NCBI GenBank assembly: GCA_025355465.1
Contig: JANXZO010000020.1
Coordinates: 94,434-158,433 of the forward strand
Direction: 5' to 3'
Source: Bacteroidales bacterium
Lineage (GTDB): Bacteria > Bacteroidota > Bacteroidia > Bacteroidales > FEN-979
Length of the DNA stretch: 64,000 nucleotides
Shown here: piece by piece, positions 28,493-39,536 of the stretch
Position numbering within the stretch: the stretch's first letter is position 1
Layout of the letters: each line of letters begins with the position of its first letter
Notes under the pieces: model-generated
Told to the model about the DNA's origin: nothing
Database searches by the model: none
What the model saw: the letters and a program-made list of their open reading frames with translations, nothing else
Made by a program: the position numbers and the translations under genes

Positions 28493-28891
28493 ATGGTTAC
28501 GGATCCCATTGCAGATTTTTTGACAAGAATAAGGAATGCCGTTATGGCCAACCACAGGGTTGTTGAAATTCCTAAATCGAAAATCAAGGAAGATATTACC
28601 CGCATCCTTTTTGAAAAGGGTTACATTTTGAATTACAAAGTTGAAGATGAACCCCGGCCAGGAAATATTAAAATTGCGCTCAAGTACCATCCTGTTTCGA
28701 AGGTTTCAGCGATCAACAGCCTGGTAAGGGTTTCAAAGCCGGGACTTCGGAAATATGTCGATATTGACCACCTCCCGCGTGTGCTCAACGGACTTGGAAT
28801 TGCGATCCTGTCAACTTCCCACGGTGTTATGACCGATAAGGAAGCCCGGGCCCAGAAGGTTGGCGGGGAGGTATTATGTTACATCAGTTAA
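28493..28891 (+). CDS. rpsH: 30S ribosomal protein S8
   Basis: 132 residues from the ATG at 28493 ([18 protein letters not shown]), the normal N-terminus of S8. In E. coli, S8 represses the spc operon by binding mRNA near L5. The C-terminal [20 protein letters not shown] signature is intact. Confidence 0.98.
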   Translation: MVTDPIADFLTRIRNAVMANHRVVEIPKSKIKEDITRILFEKGYILNYKVEDEPRPGNIKIALKYHPVSKVSAINSLVRVSKPGLRKYVDIDHLPRVLNGLGIAILSTSHGVMTDKEARAQKVGGEVLCYIS

Positions 28892-28907
28892 TTAGGAGAT
28901 TTCAATC

Positions 28908-29465
28908 ATGTCAAGAATAGGAAAACTACCGATTACTTTACCCAGTGGTGTGCAGGTTACCGTTTCTGATACTAACCTGGTAACAGTTAAAGGAGCACTT
29001 GGACAACTTCACCAGCAGGTTGATCCGAAAATTACTTTGAGAATTGAGGCAACCTCAGTCACTGTTGAGCGCCATAGTGAAGAACGCGATGATCGTTCGA
29101 AACACGGGCTTTACCGGTCACTGATTGCCAACATGATCAAAGGCGTTTCTGAAGGATTCACCATCACCCAGGAACTTATCGGAGTTGGATACAAAGCAAC
29201 GGCTACCGGACAGCAGATCGAACTCGCCCTCGGGTATTCGCATAACATCATATTGGAGGTACCTGAAGCGATAATCGTTAAGACTACGGCAGAAAAAGGA
29301 AAGACCAACACGATCATCCTGAAGTCGGCCGATAAGCAGCTGCTTGGACAGGTTGCTGCGAAAATCCGTTCAATGCGGAAACCTGAGCCTTATAAGGGTA
29401 AAGGTATTCGTTTTATGGGTGAAGAGATCAAGAAGAAAGCTGGAAAATCAGCAGCCGGACAATAA
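28908..29465 (+). CDS. rplF: 50S ribosomal protein L6
   Basis: 185 residues, MSRIGKLPITLPSGVQVTV to the tail EEIKKKAGKSAAGQ, with the KPEPYKGKGIRFMGEEIKKK signature. It binds near the factor-binding centre. Confidence 0.99.
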   Translation: MSRIGKLPITLPSGVQVTVSDTNLVTVKGALGQLHQQVDPKITLRIEATSVTVERHSEERDDRSKHGLYRSLIANMIKGVSEGFTITQELIGVGYKATATGQQIELALGYSHNIILEVPEAIIVKTTAEKGKTNTIILKSADKQLLGQVAAKIRSMRKPEPYKGKGIRFMGEEIKKKAGKSAAGQ

Positions 29466-29475
29466 TATGGAGGTG

Positions 29476-29490
29476 CGATCTGAGAGGTCG
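29476..29490. repeat. Intergenic hairpin, rplF-rplR gap
   Basis: CGATCT pairs with AGGTCG (one T-G) around GAG, inside the 83 bp gap. Confidence 0.45.
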
Positions 29491-29548
29491 TTCATTCGAT
29501 AAACAGGGTGATATTTTATATTGCCCCAACCGATAAAAAAAAAGAAAA

Positions 29549-29911
29549 ATGGCAATCAAGAGCAGAAAAGAATTCCGCAGGTTCAGGATCAAAAAAAGGA
29601 TACGTAAGATCGTATCAGGGACACCTGACAGGCCTCGCATGACCGTATTCCGCAGCAGTAAAGCAATCTATGTACAGCTGATCGATGATCAGGCTGCAAA
29701 GACCCTGGTGGCTGCTTCATCCGTGGAAAAAGGGATGAAGGACAGCAAAGGTACCAAGACTGATATTGCAAAGCTGGTTGGAAAGCTGATCGCTGAAAAA
29801 TCGATCCAGGCAGGTATCGAAAAGGTAGTTTTTGATCGTAATGGGTATTTATATCACGGCAGGGTTAAAGCTTTGGCTGATGCAGCCAGAGAAGGTGGCC
29901 TTAAATTCTAA
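29549..29911 (+). CDS. rplR: 50S ribosomal protein L18
   Basis: 120 residues, 5S rRNA-binding protein, with [20 protein letters not shown] and the [23 protein letters not shown] signature. Confidence 0.98.
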   Translation: MAIKSRKEFRRFRIKKRIRKIVSGTPDRPRMTVFRSSKAIYVQLIDDQAAKTLVAASSVEKGMKDSKGTKTDIAKLVGKLIAEKSIQAGIEKVVFDRNGYLYHGRVKALADAAREGGLKF

Positions 29912-29918
29912 GTAAGAT

Positions 29919-30437
29919 ATGACAAACGTTAATGTAAAAAGAGTAAAATCGAGCGAAATCGAATTCAAGGATCGCCTGGTCAGCATACAACGTGTTACCA
30001 AAGTTACCAAAGGTGGACGTACCTTCAGTTTTTCAGCTATTGTTGTGGTTGGAAATGAGAATGGTGTTGTCGGCTATGGCTTAGGTAAGGCGAAGGAAGT
30101 AACAGCCGCTATTGCCAAAGGAATCGATGATGCCAAGAAGAACCTTATTAAAGTGCCCATTCTCAAAGGAACAATTCCCCATGAACAATTGGGTAAATAC
30201 AGTGGTGCTCTTGTTTACCTGAAACCAGCTGCTCCCGGTACCGGTGTAATTGCCGGTGGTGCAATGCGTGCTGTTCTTGAGAGCGTTGGTGTTCATGATG
30301 TGCTGGCAAAGTCGAAAGGTTCGTCTAACCCACACAGTGTTGTTAAAGCCACTATCGATGCACTGACCAGATTGCGTGATCCGTATACGATTGCACAGCT
30401 GAGAGGTATTGAACTGAATCAAGTATTTAACGGTTAA
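29919..30437 (+). CDS. rpsE: 30S ribosomal protein S5
   Basis: 172 residues, with [20 protein letters not shown] and [21 protein letters not shown]5 shapes decoding fidelity and mRNA entry. It starts 7 bp after rplR. Confidence 0.99.
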   Translation: MTNVNVKRVKSSEIEFKDRLVSIQRVTKVTKGGRTFSFSAIVVVGNENGVVGYGLGKAKEVTAAIAKGIDDAKKNLIKVPILKGTIPHEQLGKYSGALVYLKPAAPGTGVIAGGAMRAVLESVGVHDVLAKSKGSSNPHSVVKATIDALTRLRDPYTIAQLRGIELNQVFNG

Positions 30438-30465
30438 GAATTTCATTTAAAGGCTGTCATAAGCA

Positions 30466-30645
30466 ATGAAGAAAATTAGAATTACACAGGTTCGCAGTGG
30501 TATTGGCAGAACATTACGTCAGAAACGTACCCTCGAAGCATTGGGTCTGAAAAGGATCCGTCACACCGTGGAACACGAAGCTACACCTCAGATTCTGGGC
30601 ATGGTAGGTAAAGTGAATCACCTGGTTATTGTAGAAGAAGTTTAA
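30466..30645 (+). CDS. rpmD: 50S ribosomal protein L30
   Basis: A 59-residue protein read directly from the sequence: MKKIRITQVRSGIGRTLRQK, then a central RTLEALGLKRIRHTVEHEA and GMVGKVNHLVIVEEV at the end. Length and motif match bacterial L30. It lies between rpsE (28 bp) and rplO (21 bp). Confidence 0.97.
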   Translation: MKKIRITQVRSGIGRTLRQKRTLEALGLKRIRHTVEHEATPQILGMVGKVNHLVIVEEV

Positions 30646-30666
30646 CAAACGATAAACGAAACTGAA

Positions 30667-31113
30667 ATGGATTTAAGCAATCTTAGACCGGCAAAAGGTT
30701 CGACCAAAAAAGTGAAACGCATTGGCAGGGGCCAGGGTTCAGGTCACGGAGGTACATCAACCCGTGGTCATAAAGGTGCACAATCGCGCTCGGGCTACTC
30801 CAGAAAAGCAGGCTTTGAAGGCGGACAGATGCCCCTTGTACGACGTGTTCCCAAATTTGGATTCAAGAATTTCAACCGTGTTGAATATAAAGGTATCAAT
30901 CTTGATGTTTTGGCCTCAGTTGCTGAAAAACTGAATGTTACGGTTATAACGCCGACAGTTCTTGTAGAAAGTGGTTTTGCTTCCAAGAATGACCGGATCA
31001 AGATTCTTGGCCGCGGTGAACTTAAAAGCAAGCTGGAAGTCACAGCACATGGTTTCTCTGCAACCGCAAAGAAGGCCATTGAAGAAGTTGGTGGAGTTGC
31101 TAATATACTTTAA
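30667..31113 (+). CDS. rplO: 50S ribosomal protein L15
   Basis: 148 residues with [20 protein letters not shown], the Gly-rich [16 protein letters not shown] segment and the [19 protein letters not shown] end. It is followed by secY after 10 bp. Confidence 0.98.
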   Translation: MDLSNLRPAKGSTKKVKRIGRGQGSGHGGTSTRGHKGAQSRSGYSRKAGFEGGQMPLVRRVPKFGFKNFNRVEYKGINLDVLASVAEKLNVTVITPTVLVESGFASKNDRIKILGRGELKSKLEVTAHGFSATAKKAIEEVGGVANIL

Positions 31114-31123
31114 ACCTGTTTGA

Positions 31124-32491
31124 ATGAAAAAATTGATTCAAACCCTGCGTAATATTTGGAAGATCGAGGACCTTCGCAAAAGGATCCTGTATACGATCGG
31201 GATCATCCTGATATATCGTCTGGGGTCATATGTAGTACTCCCCGGAGTGAACCCGAGCATGCTGGCCAACCTTCAGAACCAGACGAGCGGTGGTTTGCTT
31301 GGCCTGTTGAATATGTTTTCAGGCGGTGCTTTTTCAAATGCATCGGTGTTTGCACTCGGAATCATGCCTTATATCTCTGCTTCCATCGTGATGCAGCTCT
31401 TGGGTATGGCCATTCCATATTTCCAGAAATTACAGAAAGAGGGTGAAAGCGGACGGAAGAAGATTAACCAGATGACGCGTTATCTGACTGTTGTGATCCT
31501 TATTTTCCAGTCACCTGCCTATATTGCAAATCTTGCATCCCAGCTTCCGGCAGAAGCGATTTACCCGTTTAATCCAAACACTACCCTTCACACGGTATTT
31601 TCTTTCTTTGGTATATCTTCGATCGTTTATCTTACAGCAGGGTCCATGTTTGTGATGTGGCTCGGCGAACGGATTACCGATAAAGGAATCGGCAACGGTA
31701 TCTCCCTTATCATCATGGTTGGAATTATGGCTCGTCTTCCCTTTGCACTTTTCGGAGAACTTGTTTCAAGAATGGAGCAGAAAGGTGGCGGACTGGTATT
31801 CTTCGTGGTTGAAATTGCGTTCCTGGTGCTTGTCATCCTGGTTACTATCCTGCTTGTTCAGGGAACCCGAAAAATCCCTGTACAATATGCAAAACGAATT
31901 GTTGGGAATAAACAGTATGGTGGAGTTCGTCAGTACATCCCGCTTAAGGTTAATGCAGCCGGTGTTATGCCGATCATTTTTGCGCAGGCAATTATGTTCC
32001 TGCCATTGACCATCGCCGGATTTGCAAGCAACGACACGTTGTCGGGTTTCGCGCGGGTTTTTACAGATATCAACGGATTCTGGTATAACTTCGTGTTCTT
32101 TATTCTGATCATCTTCTTCACCTATTTCTATACTGCGATCACGGTAAATCCTACCCAGATGGCAGAGGATATGAAGAAAAACGGAGGTTTCATACCTGGT
32201 GTCAAGCCGGGCAAGAAGACTGCAGAATTTATCGACAATGTAATGTCGCGTATCACCCTTCCGGGATCAATATTTCTTGGATTTGTGGCTATTATGCCAG
32301 CCCTTGTACGGATGGTCGGAGTGACTTCCCAGTTCGCACAGTTTTATGGCGGCACTTCGCTGCTGATCCTTGTGGGTGTTGTTCTCGACACACTTCAGCA
32401 AATTGAAAGTCATCTTTTGATGAGACATTATGATGGACTAACAAAGTCCGGAAGGATAAAGGGACGTTCATCTTATTCGGTCTCTGGTTAA
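31124..32491 (+). CDS. secY: Preprotein translocase subunit SecY
   Basis: A 455-residue channel subunit of the Sec translocon with ten predicted membrane segments. Visible motifs are the first helix (ILYTIGIILIYRLGSYVVLPG), the plug region with GGLLGLLNMFSGGAFS, and the cytoplasmic loop QGTRKIPVQYAKR, which contacts SecA and the ribosome. It serves the many Sec-exported proteins of this window. Confidence 0.99.
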   Translation: MKKLIQTLRNIWKIEDLRKRILYTIGIILIYRLGSYVVLPGVNPSMLANLQNQTSGGLLGLLNMFSGGAFSNASVFALGIMPYISASIVMQLLGMAIPYFQKLQKEGESGRKKINQMTRYLTVVILIFQSPAYIANLASQLPAEAIYPFNPNTTLHTVFSFFGISSIVYLTAGSMFVMWLGERITDKGIGNGISLIIMVGIMARLPFALFGELVSRMEQKGGGLVFFVVEIAFLVLVILVTILLVQGTRKIPVQYAKRIVGNKQYGGVRQYIPLKVNAAGVMPIIFAQAIMFLPLTIAGFASNDTLSGFARVFTDINGFWYNFVFFILIIFFTYFYTAITVNPTQMAEDMKKNGGFIPGVKPGKKTAEFIDNVMSRITLPGSIFLGFVAIMPALVRMVGVTSQFAQFYGGTSLLILVGVVLDTLQQIESHLLMRHYDGLTKSGRIKGRSSYSVSG

Positions 32492-32510
32492 CCAGTTTGT
32501 TTTTGAACAG

Positions 32511-33290
32511 ATGGAAATCCGGTCGGCGGAAGAGATTGAGATACTTAGGGAGAACGCGATAATTGTTAGTAAAACACTCGCGGAGGTTGCAAGATTAATT
32601 AAACCAGGCGTTAAAACGATAACGCTCGACAAAATAGCTGAGGAGTTTATCCGGGCGGAGGGAGCGGTACCCGGGTTTAAAGGTTACAGAGGGTTTCCGG
32701 CAACCCTGTGTGTTTCGGTTAACGACGAAGTAGTGCATGGAATACCGGGTGAAAGAGTTCTTATAAATGGTGATATAGTTTCGATCGATTGCGGATGCCA
32801 GAAGTACGGTTTCTTTGGAGATTCGGCCTATACTTTTCCTGTGGGCGAAGTTGATCCGGATGTAAGGAACCTGCTGATGAGAACCAAGGATTCTCTTTTC
32901 AGAGCCTTGGAAATGGCGGTGGCAGGACGCAGGGTAGGAGATATAAGTTCGGCGGTGCAGGAATATGTTGAATCGCTCGGATATTCAGTGGTGAGGGAAC
33001 TTGTGGGTCATGGGATTGGCAGACAATTGCACCAGAAGCCGGATATCCCTAACTACGGACGACGAGGTTCGGGCGCCAAACTACCGGCAGGGTTGACCAT
33101 CTGCATTGAACCCATGATAAACATGGGAGCAAAGAATGTGGTTCAATCTCAGGATGGATGGACGATCAGGACCGCCGACAGAATGCCATCGGCACATTTT
33201 GAGCTGACGGTGGCCGTGCAGAAAGAGAAAGCAGATGTTCTCTCTACTTTTCGATACATTGAAGAAGTGTTAGGACCAAGTACAATATAG
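32511..33290 (+). CDS. map: Methionine aminopeptidase type I
   Basis: 259 residues. It removes the initiator Met with a dinuclear metal centre. Metal ligands fit the family pattern: Asp in [19 protein letters not shown] (two), His in [13 protein letters not shown], Glu in CIEPMI, and a final Glu in AHFELTV. It follows secY directly; adk, which sits between them in many bacteria, is absent. Confidence 0.98.
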   Translation: MEIRSAEEIEILRENAIIVSKTLAEVARLIKPGVKTITLDKIAEEFIRAEGAVPGFKGYRGFPATLCVSVNDEVVHGIPGERVLINGDIVSIDCGCQKYGFFGDSAYTFPVGEVDPDVRNLLMRTKDSLFRALEMAVAGRRVGDISSAVQEYVESLGYSVVRELVGHGIGRQLHQKPDIPNYGRRGSGAKLPAGLTICIEPMINMGAKNVVQSQDGWTIRTADRMPSAHFELTVAVQKEKADVLSTFRYIEEVLGPSTI

Positions 33291-33291
33291 T

Positions 33292-33510
33292 ATGTCAAAG
33301 CAAGCGTCAATTCAACAAGATGGCACCGTCATCGAATCTCTTGGAAATGCAATGTTCCGGGTAGAGTTGGAAAACGGGCACGTCATCACGGCCCATATTT
33401 CAGGTAAAATGCGCATGCATTATATTAAAATTTTGCCCGGTGATAAAGTCAGGATCGAAATGTCGCCATATGATTTAACAAAAGGCAGGATTACGTTCAG
33501 ATATCAATAG
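33292..33510 (+). CDS. infA: Translation initiation factor IF-1
   Basis: 72 residues, OB fold, with [21 protein letters not shown] and [20 protein letters not shown]. It starts 1 bp after map. Confidence 0.98.
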   Translation: MSKQASIQQDGTVIESLGNAMFRVELENGHVITAHISGKMRMHYIKILPGDKVRIEMSPYDLTKGRITFRYQ

Positions 33511-33527
33511 AATTAAATAAACGTAAA

Positions 33528-33644
33528 ATGAAAGTCAGAGCATCCATCAAAAAGCGGTCAGCAGATTGCAAGATCGTTCGCAGAAATGGCAAGTTGTATG
33601 TCATTAACAAAAAGAACCCGAAATTCAAACAAAGACAAGGTTAA
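33528..33644 (+). CDS. rpmJ: 50S ribosomal protein L36
   Basis: A 38-residue protein, [20 protein letters not shown] to the end KFKQRQG. Of the four zinc ligands of the classical form (Cys11, Cys14, Cys27, His33), only Cys14 remains; the others are Ser, Asn and Phe. This is therefore a zinc-free form. Confidence 0.97.
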   Translation: MKVRASIKKRSADCKIVRRNGKLYVINKKNPKFKQRQG

Positions 33645-33673
33645 GATTTATTAAACAATAAAATTCGATCATT

Positions 33674-34051
33674 ATGGCCAGAATTGCAGGTATTGATTTA
33701 CCTAAAAATAAGCGTGGTGAAATTGGGCTGACTTATATCTTCGGTATCGGCAGGAGTACTGCACAGAAGATCCTTGACCTTGCTGGTGTAGACCGCAACA
33801 AGAAGGTTCAGGATTGGAATGACGAGGAGCAGAATAAGATCCGTACCGTCATCAACGACAATTATAAGATCGAGGGTGCCTTGCGTTCGGAGGTTCAGAT
33901 GAACATCAAGCGTTTGATGGATATCGGCTGCTACCGCGGAATTCGCCATCGTTTGGGACTACCTACCCGTGGACAGGGGACCAAAAATAATGCCCGTACA
34001 CGTAAAGGCAGGAAAAAGACTGTTGCAAACAAGAAGAAGGCAACCAAGTAA
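33674..34051 (+). CDS. rpsM: 30S ribosomal protein S13
   Basis: 125 residues, [20 protein letters not shown], with the [20 protein letters not shown] signature and a basic tail. It contacts the P-site tRNA and bridges to L5. Confidence 0.99.
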   Translation: MARIAGIDLPKNKRGEIGLTYIFGIGRSTAQKILDLAGVDRNKKVQDWNDEEQNKIRTVINDNYKIEGALRSEVQMNIKRLMDIGCYRGIRHRLGLPTRGQGTKNNARTRKGRKKTVANKKKATK

Positions 34052-34078
34052 TTGAAACGAACGAAGTAATTACAATAT

Positions 34079-34468
34079 ATGGCAAAGACTGAAAAAAGTT
34101 CAAAGAAAAGAGTTGTTAAAGTTGATGCAATAGGGAAAGCCTATGTTAACGCTTCATTTAACAATATGATCATTACGCTGACCAATAATGCCGGGCAGGT
34201 TATCAGCTGGGCTTCAGCGGGTAAGATGGGGTTTAAAGGATCAAAGAAAAACACCCCGTATGCTGCGCAGATGGCCGCACAGGATGCATCCAAGGTTGCT
34301 TATGACCTGGGGCTGCGCAAGGTGAAAGTTTTTGTTAAAGGCCCCGGCGCCGGTCGCGAATCTGCCATTCGCACCTTGCACACTGCCGGTATCGAGGTAA
34401 TGGAAATAATGGATATTACTCCGCTGCCACACAACGGATGCCGTCCTCCGAAACGCCGCAGGGTATAA
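34079..34468 (+). CDS. rpsK: 30S ribosomal protein S11
   Basis: 129 residues, platform protein, with [16 protein letters not shown] and [20 protein letters not shown], ending in the canonical [13 protein letters not shown]. Confidence 0.99.
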   Translation: MAKTEKSSKKRVVKVDAIGKAYVNASFNNMIITLTNNAGQVISWASAGKMGFKGSKKNTPYAAQMAAQDASKVAYDLGLRKVKVFVKGPGAGRESAIRTLHTAGIEVMEIMDITPLPHNGCRPPKRRRV

Positions 34469-34477
34469 TTTTTGGTT

Positions 34478-34497
34478 CCACGCATTGCAATGCGTGG
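34478..34497. repeat. Perfect 20 bp palindrome, rpsK-rpsD gap
   Basis: CCACGCATTG followed directly by its reverse complement CAATGCGTGG. It starts 10 bp after the rpsK stop. Confidence 0.75.
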
Positions 34498-34521
34498 CCA
34501 CATGTCAAAAAGAAGACAATT

Positions 34522-34536
34522 GCGACTACCGGTCGC
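34522..34536. repeat. Second intergenic hairpin, rpsK-rpsD gap
   Basis: GCGAC pairs with GTCGC around TACCG. The 134 bp gap therefore holds at least two of these palindromes. Confidence 0.5.
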
Positions 34537-34602
34537 TCAGAAAACACAGAGCATGGGTGTCTCGTGAGGCGCTCCAATATTAAAGAAAAACAATAAAAAA
34601 CC

Positions 34603-35208
34603 ATGGCAAGATACATTGGTCCAAAGTCAAGGATAGCAAGAAGGTTCAGGAGTCCGATTTACGGTCCGGATAAGAGTTATGAGAAAAAAAACTATCCTCC
34701 GGGAATGCATGGACAAACCAAGCGTCGGGCAAAAGTATCGGAATACGGTACCCAGCTAACTGAGAAGCAGAAGGCAAAATATACCTATGGTATCCTTGAG
34801 CGTCAGTTTAAAAATACCTTCCTGAAAGCTGCCCGTAAAGGCGGTATTACCGGTGTGGTGTTGCTTCAGCTTATTGAATCACGTCTTGACAATGTGGTAT
34901 ACCGCATGGGTATTTCTCCTTCAAGAGATGGCGCCCGTCAGCTTATTGGTCACCGTCACATCCTTGTGAATGGAAAGATTGTAAATATTCCATCATTCGA
35001 ACTTCGTCCCGGCGATATAGTTTCAGTTCGTGAGCGCTCAAAATCATTGGAAGTGATCACAGAATCATTAGCCGGACGCGGAAATCAGTACCCGTGGATG
35101 GAATGGGACAGTGCCATGATGACTGGAAAGTTCATGAGTTATCCGGAACGCGACCAGATTCCTGAAAACATTAAGGAGCAGCTGATCGTCGAGCTTTATT
35201 CGAAGTAA
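34603..35208 (+). CDS. rpsD: 30S ribosomal protein S4
   Basis: 201 residues, 16S assembly initiator, [20 protein letters not shown], with [20 protein letters not shown] and the S4 RNA-binding domain ([18 protein letters not shown]). There are no zinc-binding Cys residues. In enterobacteria S4 represses the alpha operon. Confidence 0.99.
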   Translation: MARYIGPKSRIARRFRSPIYGPDKSYEKKNYPPGMHGQTKRRAKVSEYGTQLTEKQKAKYTYGILERQFKNTFLKAARKGGITGVVLLQLIESRLDNVVYRMGISPSRDGARQLIGHRHILVNGKIVNIPSFELRPGDIVSVRERSKSLEVITESLAGRGNQYPWMEWDSAMMTGKFMSYPERDQIPENIKEQLIVELYSK

Positions 35209-35224
35209 TAAATACCTGTCAGGA

Positions 35225-35239
35225 CGACCGACCTGGTCG
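35225..35239. repeat. Intergenic hairpin, rpsD-rpoA gap
   Basis: CGACC pairs with GGTCG around GACCT. Another short inverted repeat (GTGGT..ACCAC) follows near 35257-35274 in the same 126 bp gap. Confidence 0.5.
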
Positions 35240-35334
35240 CACCGGCAATATTAAGGGTGGTCTGAACAACCACTGCAATAAGTAAGGGTGGTTTACGTAA
35301 TCGCCCCAACCAATAAAAACCTAAAAATAACTAT

Positions 35335-36327
35335 ATGGCAATATTACCGTTCCAGAAACCTGACAAGGTAATCATGGTGGAAGCCGATGATTGCCGGGGA
35401 GTATTTGAGTTTCGCCCGCTAGAGCCTGGGTTTGGTGTAACCATCGGAAACGCGCTTAGAAGAATCCTGCTCTCCTCTTTGGAGGGATTTGCCATCACCT
35501 CAGTTAAAATCGAAGGTGTTGATCAGGAATTTTCGACCATCAAGGGCGTAATCGAGGATATCACTGAAATCATTCTGAACCTGAAACAGATCCGTTTTAA
35601 GAGACTGATTGAGACTGAAAATTCTGAAAAAGCAACAGTCATTATTGCCCAGCAGAAGGAGTTCAAAGCTGGTGACATAAATAAATTTCTGTCGGTTTTC
35701 CAGGTTTTGAATCCGGAGCTCGTAGTTTGCCATATGGAGCCATCAGTTAAGCTGACTGTGGAACTTTCTGTTGACAAAGGCCGTGGATATGTGCCTGCAG
35801 AGGAAAACAAGACGCTCAGTTCATCGATTGGAAGGATTGCCATTGATTCGGTGCACACCCCGATAAAGAACGTTAAATTCGACGTAGAGAATTTTCGTGT
35901 TGAACAGAAGACCGACTATGAGAAATTGATCATGGAAGTTTTGACTGACGGTTCAATTCAACCCAAAAATGCGTTGAAAGAGGCTGCCAAGATCCTGATT
36001 CATCATTTTATGCTTTTCTCTGATGAGAAGATCACGCTCGACTCGGCTGAAAAAACTGTGACCGAGGAATTTGATGAAACCTCCCTGCATATCCGTCAGC
36101 TCTTAAAAACAAAGCTGGTTGATATGGATCTTAGTGTGCGCGCACTTAACTGCCTCAAGGCGGCCGATGTGGAGACACTAGGCGACCTCGTTGCATTCAA
36201 TAAGAACGATCTTTTGAAATTCCGCAACTTTGGCAAGAAGTCGCTCACTGAGCTGGAAGAACTTGTGAAGTCGAAGGGTCTTGAATTTGGTATGAATACT
36301 GCGAAATATAAATTAGATAAGGATTAA
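35335..36327 (+). CDS. rpoA: DNA-directed RNA polymerase subunit alpha
   Basis: 330 residues. The N-terminal dimerisation domain (about 1-235) has [20 protein letters not shown] and [17 protein letters not shown]; the C-terminal domain (about 255-315), which contacts UP elements and activators, has [20 protein letters not shown] and [15 protein letters not shown]. Confidence 0.99.
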   Translation: MAILPFQKPDKVIMVEADDCRGVFEFRPLEPGFGVTIGNALRRILLSSLEGFAITSVKIEGVDQEFSTIKGVIEDITEIILNLKQIRFKRLIETENSEKATVIIAQQKEFKAGDINKFLSVFQVLNPELVVCHMEPSVKLTVELSVDKGRGYVPAEENKTLSSSIGRIAIDSVHTPIKNVKFDVENFRVEQKTDYEKLIMEVLTDGSIQPKNALKEAAKILIHHFMLFSDEKITLDSAEKTVTEEFDETSLHIRQLLKTKLVDMDLSVRALNCLKAADVETLGDLVAFNKNDLLKFRNFGKKSLTELEELVKSKGLEFGMNTAKYKLDKD

Positions 36328-36332
36328 TTGAG

Positions 36333-36890
36333 ATGAGACACCAGAAGAAAATAAACCATTTAGGAAGAAAAAGTGCGCACAGGAAGGCAATGCTTTCCAA
36401 CATGGCTGCCTCACTGATCATCCATAAACGGATCCACACCACTGTTGCCAAGGCTAAGGCCCTGCGCATTTACGTGGAACCCCTGCTTACAAAATCGAAA
36501 GATGATACTACGCATTCGCGCCGTCTCGTTTTCAGTCACCTTCAGAACAAGGATGCTGTTACAGAACTCTTTCGCGAGATTTCCAAGAAGATCATGGATC
36601 GTCCAGGCGGGTATACCAGGATCCTCAAGACCGGAAATCGTTTTGGAGATAATGCTGAAATGTGTCTGATCGAGCTGGTTGACTATAATGAAAACATGCT
36701 CTCCACAAAAGAAGATGCAAAGGGTAAAGCCACACGCAGACGCAGAAGCGGAGCCAAGAAAAAAGCAGAAGGCGAAACTGAAGTTAAAGCCGAAGTTGAA
36801 GCCAAACCTAAGAAATCTGCTGTAAAAGAGGCTGAGGCACCTGTGAAGGAGGCTGAACCTGAAGCCACGGAAGAAAAACCTGAAGCTTAG
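36333..36890 (+). CDS. rplQ: 50S ribosomal protein L17
   Basis: 185 residues. The core (about 1-125) starts [20 protein letters not shown] and ends near [15 protein letters not shown] 60-residue Ala/Glu/Lys/Pro-rich tail follows ([17 protein letters not shown] and similar), absent from E. coli L17 (127 aa). It is the last gene of the ribosomal cluster. Confidence 0.98.
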   Translation: MRHQKKINHLGRKSAHRKAMLSNMAASLIIHKRIHTTVAKAKALRIYVEPLLTKSKDDTTHSRRLVFSHLQNKDAVTELFREISKKIMDRPGGYTRILKTGNRFGDNAEMCLIELVDYNENMLSTKEDAKGKATRRRRSGAKKKAEGETEVKAEVEAKPKKSAVKEAEAPVKEAEPEATEEKPEA

Positions 36891-36928
36891 ACTTTTGAAA
36901 AATAATATCTATACCTGATAACAGGAAA

Positions 36929-36961
36929 AGGATGACATATAAAATTATGTTGTCCTTTTTT
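36929..36961 (+). terminator. Terminator of the ribosomal protein cluster
   Basis: AGGATGACAT (36929-36938) pairs with ATGTTGTCCT (36947-36956), 10 bp with two G-T pairs, loop of 8, followed by a T run. It separates the cluster from eno. Confidence 0.88.
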
Positions 36962-36976
36962 GTTTTACAAAATTAA

Positions 36977-38287
<1,311 letters not shown>

Positions 38288-38309
38288 CCCTGCACCTGCA
38301 ACGTTTATT

Positions 38310-38346
38310 ATACCCCTACAGTACCTTGATATTGTAGGGGTATTTT
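38310..38346 (+). terminator. Terminator after eno
   Basis: ATACCCCTACA (38310-38320) pairs with TTGTAGGGGTAT (38332-38343) across an internal loop, followed by TTTTG. Confidence 0.85.
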
Positions 38347-38424
38347 GTTGCGATTCCGCCTATTTGTTGATAACCATGTTTAAATGTTGGCATGTCTGTA
38401 TGTAATTATTGCAGGTGAAAAAGA

Positions 38425-38432
38425 TATATTTG
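38425..38432 (+). promoter_or_regulatory. Putative -7 box for the beta-barrel/SPOR gene
   Basis: TATATTTG matches TAnnTTTG 20 bp before the chosen ATG at 38453. No clear -33 TTG at the expected distance. Confidence 0.3.
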
Positions 38433-38452
38433 ATGGTAATTATGTATATTGG

Positions 38453-39523
38453 ATGAAGAGTGTTTTCAGGTTCCTTCTTTTTGTCGTAATCACCTGTTTT
38501 TGTTCTGTTGAAGTCATTGGTCAGCCAGAACCATCGACCACAGGTTCTGATGCCGGTTTTTCCAACAGGTGGCGTTTGGGTTTGAATATCGGGCCTGATT
38601 TTTACTATGGCGATCTGAATTCAAGTAAATTCCTTCCTGATAATAGTGTAGGATTCGCCGGAAGTGTTTACGGGGAATACCAGGCTACCAATGTTTTCGG
38701 GGTTCGGTTGCAGTTTATCGGGGCTTTGCTCAACGGTTCAAGGGCCGTTACCATCAAAGGTCAAACAGTGAACGAGTCATTTACCGGAAGCATGGCAGAG
38801 GGGACCATCAATGTACAGTTGAACTTTTCCAACCTATTTTCCCAATACCGTGCAAGCCGAAAATTTTTCGTGTACGGCACTCTGGGTGTCGGTTTTGCTG
38901 GTTGGAATACACGGCTTATTAATCCTGTTTCAGGAGGTGTCACCACCGACCAGCCAATTACCGCACCTGTCGTACCTGTTGGCCTGGGTGCCTTTTACAG
39001 GATCGGAAGCAGGGTTAACGTGGGGTTGGAATGGTCGTTCAGGACTATTTTTTCCGACAATGTAGATCAGACGGTCGGAGGGTTCAAATACGACAGTTAT
39101 AGTTATCTTTCGGTGGGTGTATCAATCAATCTGGGAAAGTTTAAGCGCAAGTCGCTGAAGCCCTACAACTACACAAATACTGTTTATAAAACTTCGGAAA
39201 AGTACATTCAACCGCCTCCTGCTGAACCACTTCGGTATGTTGCTCTCGCAGCACAACCAGAAAACTATGATTACGTAGTTCAAATCTGTGCCTATGACAA
39301 ACACAGGTACAGTCCGCAATGGATAAGGAAACACTATAAGGTCCCTCAAACTGTTCGCATGGAAAAGGAGGGAGCTATGGAACGGTTTCTGGTTGGAGAT
39401 TACAAAACATTGGAGGCTGCCATCGAAATCAGGGACCAGCTGATCAGGCTTGGTGTCCGGGATGCTTTCGTGGTGGCATACAAAAACGGGGTTCGCCACC
39501 ATGTGGTAACGGAATCAAAATAG
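38453..39523 (+). CDS. Outer membrane beta-barrel protein with C-terminal SPOR-like domain
   Basis: About 356 residues from the ATG at 38453, which gives a clean signal peptide (MKSVFRFLLFVVITCFC, cleaved near VIGQ). Residues about 40-235 are alternating beta strands of an outer-membrane barrel (RWRLGLNIGPDFYYGD, GVRLQFIGALLNG, YSYLSVGVSINLG). After a linker comes a segment resembling SPOR (YDYVVQICAY, ERFLVGDYKTLEAAIEIRDQ, GVRDAFVVAYKNG), a fold that binds denuded peptidoglycan. This suggests a barrel tethered to the cell wall, as inference. A longer frame begins at 38384 but lacks a signal peptide. Confidence 0.78.
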   Translation: MKSVFRFLLFVVITCFCSVEVIGQPEPSTTGSDAGFSNRWRLGLNIGPDFYYGDLNSSKFLPDNSVGFAGSVYGEYQATNVFGVRLQFIGALLNGSRAVTIKGQTVNESFTGSMAEGTINVQLNFSNLFSQYRASRKFFVYGTLGVGFAGWNTRLINPVSGGVTTDQPITAPVVPVGLGAFYRIGSRVNVGLEWSFRTIFSDNVDQTVGGFKYDSYSYLSVGVSINLGKFKRKSLKPYNYTNTVYKTSEKYIQPPPAEPLRYVALAAQPENYDYVVQICAYDKHRYSPQWIRKHYKVPQTVRMEKEGAMERFLVGDYKTLEAAIEIRDQLIRLGVRDAFVVAYKNGVRHHVVTESK

Positions 39524-39536
39524 CAGGTTTATCATG

